A stretch of 64,000 nucleotides of DNA from Variovorax sp. 679 (GTDB taxonomy: Bacteria; Pseudomonadota; Gammaproteobacteria; Burkholderiales; Burkholderiaceae_C): positions 1 through 64,000 of the forward strand of contig NZ_RXFS01000012.1 of NCBI RefSeq assembly GCF_003952185.1, read 5' to 3'. Under the pieces are notes generated by a model. The model had not been told where the DNA came from and did not search any database. It saw nothing but the letters and a program-made list of their open reading frames with translations. Shown here in pieces: positions 25,507 through 33,591 of the stretch (its first letter is position 1; every line of letters starts with the position of its first letter). Both the position numbers and the translations under genes were made by a program.

Positions 25507-27066
25507 TCAGGCCACGCTTCTCTGGCGGTCCTGCCAGAAGGGTTCGCGCAGCTTGGTCTTCAGCACCTTGCCGGCGCCCGACAGCGGCAGCGCGTCGACG
25601 ACGGCCACGCTGCGCGGGCACTTGTAGCCGGCGATCAGCGTCTTGCAGTGGGCGATCAGCTCTTCGGGCTGCACGCCCTGCCCCGGCTTGAGCACCAGCA
25701 CGGCGTGCACCGCCTCGCCCCACTCCTCGCTCGGGATGCCGATGACGGCGCAGGCCGCCACCGCGGGATGCTGGTTGATGGCGTTCTCGACCTCGGCCGA
25801 ATAGACGTTCTCGCCGCCGCTGATGATCATGTCCTTCATCCGGTCGACCACGAAGATGAAGCCGTCGTCGTCCATGTAGGCGCCGTCGCCGGTGTGCATC
25901 CAGCCGTCGCGCAGCGCGGCGGCCGTCTGCTCGGGCTTGTTCCAGTAGCCCTGCATCACGTTGGGGCCGCGCACGGCCACTTCGCCGACGGTGCCGCGCG
26001 GCACTTCGTTGTCGTCGGCATCGACGACGCGCACTTCCATGCACACGGCGGCGCGCCCCGCCGAGCGCAGCTTGCCGCGCTTGCGGCCCTCAGCCGTATG
26101 CAGTTCGGCAGGCAGGAGCGTGGCGATGGGCGACAGCTCCGTCATGCCGTAGGCCTGCACGAAGCCGACGCCGGGGAACGCCTCCATCGCCCGGTTGAGC
26201 ACGGCCTCGGAAATGGGCGAGGCGCCGTAGGTGATGTTCTTCAGGCTGCCCAGATCGCGCGGCTCCCGCATGGCGGGGTGATCCACCAGCATCTGGATCA
26301 TGGTGGGCACCAGCAGCAGGCTGGTGACGCGGTCGCGCTCGATGGTGTTGAGCACGCCTTCGGGCGTGAACATCGGGATGATCGAATGCGTATTGCCCGC
26401 GAACCAGTGCGGCGTGGCCAGCCCCATGTCGGCCAGGTGGAACATCGGCGCGGCATGCAGGTAGCTGCCGCCGGCCGGAGCCAGGCCCTCGGCCTGCGCC
26501 GCGAGCGCCGAGCTGCAGATGTTGGTGTGGCTCAGCATCACGCCCTTGGGAAAGCCGGTGGTGCCGCCGGTGTAGAAGATGCCGGCCAGGTCCTCGCCGC
26601 GGCGCACGGCGTCAGGCACCGGCGTTGCGGCGTCGATCAGGCCTTCGTAGCTGTGCATGCCGGCCGGCGTGGCCCCATCGCCGCAGTAGACGACTTCGCG
26701 CAGGCTCTTCGACTGGCCGCGCATCTGCTCGACCACGGGCCGGAAGGTCTCGTCGACCAGCAGGATGCCGGAGCCGGAGTCTTCCAGCGAGTAGAGGATC
26801 TCGGCGGCCGACCAACGGATGTTGCAGGGGTTGAGCACGCCGCCGCCCCAGGGCACGGCCATCTGGTACTCCAGATAGCGGTCGGAGTTGAGCGACAGCA
26901 TGGCAACGCGGTCGCCCGCCTGCATGCCCAGCCGCTGCAGCGCGCCGGCCAGCCGCGCGACGCGTTCGGCGAAGTCGCGGAAAGTCCGGGCACGACCGGC
27001 GAAACGCACGGCAATGGCGTCAGGGCGCTGCTGCACGGCCCGGTGAAGGCCCTGGGTCAGGTACAT
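25507..27066 (-). CDS. acyl-CoA synthetase (AMP-dependent ligase)
   Basis: An ANL-superfamily ligase of 519 residues from ATG 27066 that activates a carboxylic acid to its CoA thioester. The phosphate-binding motif is YTGGTTGFPKG, the adenine motif YGMTE, the hinge region MHTGDGAYMDDDGF, and the C-terminal motif includes GGENVYSAEVE. It heads the minus-strand operon and faces the araC gene across 110 bp. The frame to 27165 is open but lacks domain sequence. Substrate class (fatty, alicyclic or aryl acid) cannot be read from sequence. Confidence 0.92.
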   Translation of the reverse strand: MYLTQGLHRAVQQRPDAIAVRFAGRARTFRDFAERVARLAGALQRLGMQAGDRVAMLSLNSDRYLEYQMAVPWGGGVLNPCNIRWSAAEILYSLEDSGSGILLVDETFRPVVEQMRGQSKSLREVVYCGDGATPAGMHSYEGLIDAATPVPDAVRRGEDLAGIFYTGGTTGFPKGVMLSHTNICSSALAAQAEGLAPAGGSYLHAAPMFHLADMGLATPHWFAGNTHSIIPMFTPEGVLNTIERDRVTSLLLVPTMIQMLVDHPAMREPRDLGSLKNITYGASPISEAVLNRAMEAFPGVGFVQAYGMTELSPIATLLPAELHTAEGRKRGKLRSAGRAAVCMEVRVVDADDNEVPRGTVGEVAVRGPNVMQGYWNKPEQTAAALRDGWMHTGDGAYMDDDGFIFVVDRMKDMIISGGENVYSAEVENAINQHPAVAACAVIGIPSEEWGEAVHAVLVLKPGQGVQPEELIAHCKTLIAGYKCPRSVAVVDALPLSGAGKVLKTKLREPFWQDRQRSVA

Positions 27067-27096
27067 GGGTTTGTCTCCGTCTCGTTCTTGTGCAGA

Positions 27097-27158
27097 CGCA
27101 TGGTAGAAATCCAGCCGCCGCCCGGCGATTGCACTTCGCTTCGATCGCATGGCAGAAA
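27097..27158. repeat. 13-bp direct repeat in the araC / acyl-CoA ligase intergenic region
   Basis: CGCATGGTAGAAA (27097-27109) recurs as CGCATGGCAGAAA (27146-27158), with one mismatch and a 49-bp period. Both copies lie in the 110-bp divergent promoter region. AraC/XylS regulators bind direct repeats, and the first copy (TGCAGACGCATGGTA) resembles a XylS-type half site. They are probably binding sites of the adjacent regulator. Confidence 0.5.
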
Positions 27159-27176
27159 AGGTCAATCGACAGAGAC

Positions 27177-28202
27177 ATGCTGCAGCCGCCCGTCACCATC
27201 CCGATCGCCTTCGTCCTCGGCATGCTGTCGGGCATCCGTGCACGGCCCGGCGAGGCGCTCGTCGACGTCGACAAGGCGCTGGAAGACGCGGGCATTGCCC
27301 CGGCACTGCTCGATGAAGCCGGTGCCCGCGTCACGGCCGAGCAGTACGTGGCGCTATTCGCCCTGCTGATGGAGCGCATGGACGACGAGGCCCTGGGCTT
27401 TCTTACCCGGCGCCTGCGCTGCGGCAGCTTCGCGCTGATGACGCGTTCCACGCTGGGCGCGCGCACCTTCGAGGCGGCGCTGCGACGCGTCGCGCACACC
27501 TTCAGCCTGCTGCAGGACGACCTGTCGCTGGTGCTGCTGCACGAAGGCCCGCTCGCGGGCTTCGGGGTGAAGCTGAACATCCAGCTCGCCACGCACCAGA
27601 ACTTCCTGCACGAGCTGATGCTGCGGGTGTACTGGCGGCTGTTCGCGTGGCTGCATGGCGGCCGGCTGGTGGCGCGCCGCTTCGACTTCGGCTTCGAGCT
27701 GCCGCCCTATGCGGACGGCTACGCCAAGGTGTTTCCGGGGCCGCTGCAGTTCGGCCAGCCGCTGTCGGCCGTGTGGTTCGACGCCAGCGCGCTCGACACG
27801 CCGGTGCACCGCGACGCGCAGGAGATGCAGGTTTTTCTGGCTGCCGCGCCGGCCAACGTGATCCTCCCGCGTCTTGCCGAGCAGGCTGTGAGCGCACGGG
27901 TGCGCGCGGTGCTGCAGCAGCATCGCCCCGCCTGGGCCGACCTGGCGACCACGGCGGGCGTGCTGCACATGTCGGTCAGCACGCTCCAGCGGCACCTGGC
28001 AACGGAAGGCACCTCGTTCCAGGCGTTGAAGGACCAGTTGCGGCGCGACCTCGCCATCGTGCGGCTCAACACCAGCACCGTGCCGCTCGCGGCACTGGCC
28101 GAGGAACTGGGTTTCGCCGACAGCGCGGCCTTCCAGCGGGCCTTCAAGGCATGGACCGGCGGTGCGCCGGGCTCGTACCGGCGGCGCACGCCAGCGGATT
28201 GA
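27177..28202 (+). CDS. AraC-family transcriptional regulator
   Basis: 341 residues: an N-terminal effector-binding region of the arabinose-binding type (about 1-210) and a C-terminal AraC double helix-turn-helix (about 235-335, MSVSTLQRHLATEGTSFQALK and LGFADSAAFQRAFKAWTGGAPGSYRR). ATG 27177 is chosen; an in-frame GTG at 27090 would run through one copy of the upstream direct repeat. Divergent from the CoA-catabolic operon, it is the likely activator of that operon in response to the acid or its CoA ester. Confidence 0.9.
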   Translation: MLQPPVTIPIAFVLGMLSGIRARPGEALVDVDKALEDAGIAPALLDEAGARVTAEQYVALFALLMERMDDEALGFLTRRLRCGSFALMTRSTLGARTFEAALRRVAHTFSLLQDDLSLVLLHEGPLAGFGVKLNIQLATHQNFLHELMLRVYWRLFAWLHGGRLVARRFDFGFELPPYADGYAKVFPGPLQFGQPLSAVWFDASALDTPVHRDAQEMQVFLAAAPANVILPRLAEQAVSARVRAVLQQHRPAWADLATTAGVLHMSVSTLQRHLATEGTSFQALKDQLRRDLAIVRLNTSTVPLAALAEELGFADSAAFQRAFKAWTGGAPGSYRRRTPAD

Positions 28203-28203
28203 G

Positions 28204-28224
28204 TTTTCAGGATTTCCCGAAATT
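28204..28224. promoter_or_regulatory. palindromic operator copy 1, before the GbsR-type regulator
   Basis: The core TTTCAGGATTTCCCGAAA (28205-28222) is an 18-bp palindrome with one arm mismatch. It has the same sequence pattern and spacing as the site before cydD at 35297-35314. It begins 2 bp after the araC stop and 27 bp before the regulator ATG, a position for autorepression. Confidence 0.6.
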
Positions 28225-28251
28225 ACAGCCATCCGCGCGACAATCCGGCGC

Positions 28252-28833
28252 ATGGCAACTTCCTCCGATCTACCTCCCCTCAACCGCCAGTTCGTCGCCC
28301 ATTTCGGCGAGATGGGCAGCAAGTGGGGCATCAACCGCACAGTCGGGCAGATCTACGCGCTGATCTTCCTTTCGGAGCGCGCGCTCAACGCCGACGAGAT
28401 CGCCGAGCTGCTCGAGTTCTCTCGCTCCAACGTCAGCATGGGCCTGAAGGAGCTTCAAGCGTGGCGGCTGGTGCATCTTCGGCACCACCCCGGCGACCGG
28501 CGCGAATACTTCGAGGCGCCTTCCGACGTATGGGAAATCTTCCGCGTGCTGGCAGAGGAGCGCCGCCGCCGCGAGATCGAACCCACGCTCTCGATGCTGC
28601 GCAACGCGCTGCTCGAATCGCCCACGAGCGACGCGGAGCGCCACGCGCAGGAACGCATGCGCGAGATGCACGACCTGATCGACCGGCTGATGAAATGGTT
28701 CGACGACGTGCAGCGGCTCGCGCCCGAGACCGCCATGAAGCTCATGGGCATGGGCGCGACCGTGACGAAGGTGCTGACGCTCAAGGACCGCATCACCGGC
28801 GGCGGAGCGTCGAAGAAGAAGGCCGCCGAATAG
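28252..28833 (+). CDS. GbsR/MarR-family transcriptional regulator, probable cyd regulator
   Basis: 193 residues from ATG 28252. It has a winged helix-turn-helix (about 30-100: GQIYALIFLSERALNADEIAELLEFSRSN is the recognition part, followed by the HHPGDRREYFE wing). A long helical dimerisation region ends in the basic GGGASKKKAAE. This is the GbsR-like layout of MarR proteins. It converges on the cytochrome bd operon, and the same palindrome precedes both it and cydD. It is therefore inferred to control the cyd operon and itself. The effector is unknown. Confidence 0.87.
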   Translation: MATSSDLPPLNRQFVAHFGEMGSKWGINRTVGQIYALIFLSERALNADEIAELLEFSRSNVSMGLKELQAWRLVHLRHHPGDRREYFEAPSDVWEIFRVLAEERRRREIEPTLSMLRNALLESPTSDAERHAQERMREMHDLIDRLMKWFDDVQRLAPETAMKLMGMGATVTKVLTLKDRITGGGASKKKAAE

Positions 28834-28862
28834 CGCGAACGGCCTTCCTTCTCTTTCTTTTC
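28818..28862 (+). terminator. intrinsic terminator after the GbsR-type gene
   Basis: GAAGGCCG (28818-28825) pairs with CGGCCTTC (28840-28847). The stem overlaps the end of the coding region and is followed by a pyrimidine tract with several T runs (28848-28861). This separates the regulator from the convergent cydX gene. Confidence 0.6.
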
Positions 28863-29011
28863 TAGAGCCGCTCCTGCCCCGAAGACGGCTCAGGCGTTCC
28901 GAGCTTGGCCTTGCGAACGGCCTCGTCGTCCATGAGTTCGTACCACATGGCATTGAGTACGGCGAAAGCGGCTGCCAGCGGCAGGCCGAGGATCCAGGCG
29001 AAGTACCACAT
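28862..29011 (-). CDS. cydX: cytochrome bd oxidase small subunit CydX
   Basis: A 49-residue single-helix protein beginning MWYFAWILGLPLAAAFAVLN, nearly the canonical CydX start. The Glu-containing MWYELMDDEA segment follows the membrane helix. ATG 29011 has a strong GGAGG upstream. It lies 21 bp after cydB in the same direction, as expected for the bd-I accessory subunit that stabilises the heme centres. The C-terminal 20 residues are polar and probably cytoplasmic. Confidence 0.93.
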   Translation of the reverse strand: MWYFAWILGLPLAAAFAVLNAMWYELMDDEAVRKAKLGTPEPSSGQERL

Positions 29012-29032
29012 CGTTTTTCCTCCGTTCGTTTG

Positions 29033-30187
29033 TCAGTAGGCGTGCCCGCTCTCGTCGCGGATGGCCTGTTCGTCGACCTTGCCCCACAACACGCGGTAGA
29101 CCCAGCTGGTGTAGGCCACGATCAGCGGAATGAAGAAGGCCGTGACCACCAGCATGATGAACAGCGTGAGGTGGCTCGACGACGAGTCCCACACCGTGAG
29201 GCTGGCGCGCGGATCGATCGACGACGGCAGGATGAACGGGAACATCGATGCGCCCACGCTCAGGATGATGCCGGCGATGCCGAGCGCCGCCGTCAGCAGC
29301 GCGAACACGGGGCGGCGCAGCGCGAGGCCGAGCAATGCCCCCAGCGCGCCGACGAAGCCGGCAACCGGCGCGGCCAGCGTCCACGGATGCGCCGCATAGT
29401 TGGAAGTCCACGCACCTGCGTGCAGCTCGACCGTCTTCAGCATCGGGTTCGACGGCCCCGCCACGTCGACTACGCTGCTGATGCGGAATCCGCCGATGCT
29501 CGTCGCCAGCAGCACGCCTGCGACCGCGTACAGCACGATGGTGAGCACCGCGGCAACCATGCCGTAGGTGCGAGCGCGCTCGGCCACCTGTCCCGCTGTC
29601 TTCAGCAGCAGCCATGCGGCACCGTGCATCACGAGCATCGCCACCGACACCAGTCCGCAGAGGATGGCGAACGGATTCAGCAGGTCGAAGAAGCCGCCGT
29701 CGTAGAAGATGTGCATGTCGGCGTTGAAACGGAACGGCACGCCCTGCAGCACGTTGCCCACGGCCACGCCGCAGATCAGCGCGGGCACGAAGCCGCTGAA
29801 GAACAGCACCCAGTCCCAGCGCGAACGCCACTGCGGCGACTCACGCTTGCTGCGGAACTTGAAGGCCACGGGCCGCAGGATCAGCGCCGTGAGAATCACG
29901 AACATCGCCAGGTAGAAGCCCGAGAACGACACGGCGTACAACTGCGGCCACGCCGCGAAGACCGCGCCGCCGCCGAGGATCAGCCAGACCTGGTTGCCCT
30001 CCCACACCGGGCCCACGCTGTTGATGACGACGCGGCGCTCGATGTCGTTGCGCGCGGCGAAGGGCAGCAGCATGCCGCTGCCCAGGTCGAAGCCGTCGGT
30101 TACTGCAAAGCCCACCAGCAGCACGCCGATCAGCAGCCACCAGATGAAGCGCAGGGTTTCATAGTCGAGGAGTGTGTGGAGGATCAT
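29033..30187 (-). CDS. cydB: cytochrome d ubiquinol oxidase subunit II
   Basis: 384 residues with about nine membrane helices; characteristic N-terminal GFAVTDGFDLGSGMLLPF and GPVWEGNQVWLILGGGA. Partner of CydA in the high-affinity, cyanide-tolerant bd quinol oxidase. Its ATG at 30187 overlaps the cydA stop by 4 nt (ATGA), so translation is coupled. Confidence 0.97.
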   Translation of the reverse strand: MILHTLLDYETLRFIWWLLIGVLLVGFAVTDGFDLGSGMLLPFAARNDIERRVVINSVGPVWEGNQVWLILGGGAVFAAWPQLYAVSFSGFYLAMFVILTALILRPVAFKFRSKRESPQWRSRWDWVLFFSGFVPALICGVAVGNVLQGVPFRFNADMHIFYDGGFFDLLNPFAILCGLVSVAMLVMHGAAWLLLKTAGQVAERARTYGMVAAVLTIVLYAVAGVLLATSIGGFRISSVVDVAGPSNPMLKTVELHAGAWTSNYAAHPWTLAAPVAGFVGALGALLGLALRRPVFALLTAALGIAGIILSVGASMFPFILPSSIDPRASLTVWDSSSSHLTLFIMLVVTAFFIPLIVAYTSWVYRVLWGKVDEQAIRDESGHAY

Positions 30188-31803
30188 GCAGCGCTCCCGA
30201 CGGAAGGAGAAGGAATGGCCGCGCCCGCATGGGCCGGCGGAACGTGCGAGAGCGTGTCGCCTTCATCGGGCGCGTGCTCTGCCTCAGGCCCCTTGCGGAT
30301 GGCCTTGAGCATCAGCTTCATCTCGATGACGAGCAGCGTGGTGTAGATCGCGATGAAGCCTGCGAGCGTGAGCAGCAGCGTCTTCACTCCGAGGTTCGAC
30401 ACGGCCACCGCGGTCGGCAGCACGCCTTCGATCACCCACGGCTGGCGGCCGAACTCGGCCACCAGCCAGCCCGACTCGATGGCGATCCACGGCAGCGGAA
30501 TGGCGAACACAGCGACCTTCAGCAACCAGCGGTAGCTGTCGAGCTTGCGGCGCGCCGAGAGCACGAAGAAGGTGCCCGTCAGCAGGATCAGCAGCATGCC
30601 GATGCCCACCATCACGCGGAACAGCCAGAAGAGCGGCGCCACCTGCGGCACGGTGTCCCATGCCGCCTTGGCGATCTGCTCGTCCGTGGCCTGGCGCGGA
30701 TCGTCCACGTAGCGCTTGAGCAGCAGCGCGTAGCCCATGTTGATGCCGTTGTCCTCGAAGTCGCCGCGCACGCCCTGCGTCACCTTGTCGGGGCCGCCGG
30801 CCTCGCGGATCTTCTGCAGCGCGTCATAAGCCTTCAGGCCTTCGCGGATGCGGGCCTCGGCGCGCTTCACGAGCTCGTCGATGCCGGGCATCACCGTGTT
30901 GAGCGAGCGTGTGCCGATCAGGCCCATCACCGCCGGAATGTGGATGGCGTAGTGCGTCTCGCGCGCCTCCTGGTCGGGGAAGCCGACGACGGTGAAGGCG
31001 GCGGGCGCAGGCTGCGTCTCCCACATGGCTTCGATGGCGGCGAGCTTCATCTTCTGGTGTTCGCCCGAGAGATAGCCGCTCTCGTCGCCGAGCACGGCCA
31101 CCGAGAGCGCGGCAGCCAGGCCGAAGGAGGCCGCGACCGTCATCGAGCGCTTGGCCAGTTCGAGGTGACGCCCCTTGAGCACGTACCAGGCCGACACGCC
31201 GAGCACGAACACCGCAGCGCACACATACCCCGCCGACACGGTGTGCACGAACTTGGCCTGCGCCACCGGGTTGGTCAGCACGGCCGCGAAGTCGGTCACT
31301 TCCATGCGCATGGTCTGTGGATTGAAGGCCGCGCCCACCGGGTTCTGCATCCAGCCGTTGGCGATGAGGATCCACAGCGCCGAGAAGTTGGACCCGATGG
31401 CCACCGCCCAGGTGGAGATCAGGTGGCCCACCTTGGAGAGCTTGTCCCAGCCGAAGAAGAACAGGCCGACGAAGGTGGCTTCCATGAAGAAGGCCATCAG
31501 CCCCTCGATGGCCAGCGGCGCGCCGAAGATGTCGCCGACGTAGTGGCTGTAGTAGCTCCAGTTCATGCCGAACTGGAACTCCATCACGATGCCGGTGGCG
31601 ACGCCCATCGCGAAGTTGATGCCGAAAAGCACGCCCCAGAACTTCGTCATGTCGCGCCAGATCACGCGGCCGGTCATCACGTAGACCGTCTCCATGATGG
31701 CGATGATGATCGAGAGTCCGAGCGTGAGCGGCACGAACAGGAAGTGATACAGCGCCGTGACGGCGAACTGCAGGCGCGATAACGCGACGATGTCGAGATC
31801 CAT
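30184..31803 (-). CDS. cydA: cytochrome d ubiquinol oxidase subunit I
   Basis: The 539-residue heme-bearing subunit. His20 (LYHFLF) is the heme b595 ligand, FVHTVSAGY holds the heme b558 His, and AEFGRQPW is the conserved turn after the Q-loop. The segment between SGEHQKMK and the following helices is long, so this is an E. coli-type (long Q-loop) bd oxidase rather than a CioA-type. The C terminus has an extra 30-residue Pro/Ala/His-rich tail. It starts at ATG 31803, 66 bp after cydC. Confidence 0.97.
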   Translation of the reverse strand: MDLDIVALSRLQFAVTALYHFLFVPLTLGLSIIIAIMETVYVMTGRVIWRDMTKFWGVLFGINFAMGVATGIVMEFQFGMNWSYYSHYVGDIFGAPLAIEGLMAFFMEATFVGLFFFGWDKLSKVGHLISTWAVAIGSNFSALWILIANGWMQNPVGAAFNPQTMRMEVTDFAAVLTNPVAQAKFVHTVSAGYVCAAVFVLGVSAWYVLKGRHLELAKRSMTVAASFGLAAALSVAVLGDESGYLSGEHQKMKLAAIEAMWETQPAPAAFTVVGFPDQEARETHYAIHIPAVMGLIGTRSLNTVMPGIDELVKRAEARIREGLKAYDALQKIREAGGPDKVTQGVRGDFEDNGINMGYALLLKRYVDDPRQATDEQIAKAAWDTVPQVAPLFWLFRVMVGIGMLLILLTGTFFVLSARRKLDSYRWLLKVAVFAIPLPWIAIESGWLVAEFGRQPWVIEGVLPTAVAVSNLGVKTLLLTLAGFIAIYTTLLVIEMKLMLKAIRKGPEAEHAPDEGDTLSHVPPAHAGAAIPSPSVGSAA

Positions 31804-31869
31804 GATGGGGTTCTTCCTTTCTTCTTTCCTTGTGTTCCCTGTTTCCTGCTGGCTGTCTGGCTTGCGGAT

Positions 31870-33591
31870 TCAGTCGGTGCGCAGGCTGCGCAATGCGGCG
31901 TCGAAGGCCTCGCTGCCGCGCCGCAGGTCGGCGACGATGCGACCACCGCGCATGCACAGGAGGCGGTCGGCCAGCGCTGCCTCGCGGCGCAGATGGGTGG
32001 CGATCAGCAAGGTGCGCGATCCTGCGTGTCGGGCAAGGCGTTGCAGCACGTCGTGCGCGACGGCGGCATCGAGCGCCTCTGTCGGTTCGTCCAGCAGCCA
32101 GAGCGGCACGGGGCGCAGCAGCAGGCGCGCCAGCGCAAGGCGGCGAGATTGGCCGCCCGAGAGGCCGAGGCCGCCTTCGCCCAGTCGCGTGTCAAGGCCC
32201 GAGGCCAGGGCACGCACGTCGCTCTCCAGACCTGCGGCGTGCAATGCCGCATGCAGCTGGTCGTCGGTGGCTTCTGGAGCGGCGAGGCGGAGGTTGTCGC
32301 GCAGGCTGTCCTGGAAGAGTTCGGTGCGCTGGGTCAGCAGGCAGGCGGCCTGCGAGCGCACCGTGCCGGAGTGCGGCGTGAGTTCGCCAGCGATGGTGGC
32401 GAGCAGCGTTGACTTGCCGGCGCCGCTCGCACCGATCAGCGCGACGCGCTCACCTTCGTCCAGGGTCAGCGAAAGGTCGCTCAGGACCTGTGTACGGCTG
32501 CCGTCGTGGATCACCGTGATGCCATCGAGTTGCAGCGCGGTTGAGACATCGGATGCATTCGTCGTCTCGGCGTACTCGTCGGCAGCTGGCGTCATGCGTG
32601 GTGCGAGGCGCCGCACTGCAAGCCACGTGCGCCCTGCATCAAGCGCACCGCGACGCAGGGCCGCGAAGGGCTCTGTCGCCGTGAGTGCCACCAGCAGCGC
32701 CAGTGCCGCAGCCGGAGCGCCGATGACGCCCTCGCCCACCAGCCAGCCAACGGCCAGCAGCACGCCGACCAGGGTCAGGGTGCCCGCGCTACCGTAAGCA
32801 AAACCGGCGGCAGCTTCGAGCTTGTTCAGCGCGAGATCGGCCTTGGCGAGGTGCGTGTCGGCGTTCATCAGGGCCTCGCACTGGGCGTCGATGCGGCCAG
32901 CCATCACCAGGTCGGTCTGTCCCGCGACGAGATCGACCGCGCGTGCCCGCAGCGCTTCGATGGCATGCGCGCGCCGCACGGCTGGCTGACGCGCGCGCCG
33001 GGCGACGAGTAGCGCGATGCCCCAGCCGACGATCACAAGCCAGAGCATCAGCGCAAGGCCCATGGCCAGGTGCATGAAGCCGAGCACCGTGCCGGCGAGC
33101 AATGCAGCGCCCAATGCAGCGGCGGCCGGCACGAGCAAGCGCAGGTAGAGCGACTCGAGCGCATCGATGTCCGAGGTCAGGCGGAACAGCAGGCGGGCCG
33201 GACGCTTCAGGAGCTCGCGCGCAGCCTCGGCCTTCGCCCAGCCTCGGAACAGGCGGACGCGCAATGCGGCGAGCACGGCGAAGGTCGCGTCGTGGGTCAC
33301 CAGCCGCTCGCCGTAGCGCGATGCCGTGCGGCCTAGCGCGAGCAGCCGGATGCCGGCGGACGGCATGAACACGTCGAAGGCGAAAGCTGTTGCGGCATGC
33401 AGCCCGGCCAGCGCAGTCGCAGTGATGAACCAGCCGGAGAGGCCCAGCAGCGCCATGCCCGCCAGCACGGTGACTGCGGCGAGCAGGCCGCCGAGCAGCA
33501 GCGGGCGCGGCTGCTCGGCGAAGAAGGGGCGCAGGACCAGGCGCAGGTCAAGCCAGTTCGTGGCGGCGCGGGGAGCTTGCGTCTCGCTCAT
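31870..33591 (-). CDS. cydC: cysteine/glutathione ABC exporter, CydC subunit
   Basis: A 573-residue half-transporter from ATG 33591: membrane region (about 1-320) followed by an ATPase with Walker A GASGAGKST, signature LSGGQSRR and Walker B LWLLDEPTEAL. It forms a heterodimer with CydD that exports thiols to the periplasm and binds heme, needed for bd oxidase assembly. ATG overlaps the cydD stop as ATGA. Confidence 0.95.
   Translation of the reverse strand: MSETQAPRAATNWLDLRLVLRPFFAEQPRPLLLGGLLAAVTVLAGMALLGLSGWFITATALAGLHAATAFAFDVFMPSAGIRLLALGRTASRYGERLVTHDATFAVLAALRVRLFRGWAKAEAARELLKRPARLLFRLTSDIDALESLYLRLLVPAAAALGAALLAGTVLGFMHLAMGLALMLWLVIVGWGIALLVARRARQPAVRRAHAIEALRARAVDLVAGQTDLVMAGRIDAQCEALMNADTHLAKADLALNKLEAAAGFAYGSAGTLTLVGVLLAVGWLVGEGVIGAPAAALALLVALTATEPFAALRRGALDAGRTWLAVRRLAPRMTPAADEYAETTNASDVSTALQLDGITVIHDGSRTQVLSDLSLTLDEGERVALIGASGAGKSTLLATIAGELTPHSGTVRSQAACLLTQRTELFQDSLRDNLRLAAPEATDDQLHAALHAAGLESDVRALASGLDTRLGEGGLGLSGGQSRRLALARLLLRPVPLWLLDEPTEALDAAVAHDVLQRLARHAGSRTLLIATHLRREAALADRLLCMRGGRIVADLRRGSEAFDAALRSLRTD

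Noticed and set aside
27090..27176. Earlier in-frame GTG start for the araC gene
   Set aside because: It lacks a ribosome site and would translate through the regulatory direct repeat; ATG 27177 begins the domain-like sequence.
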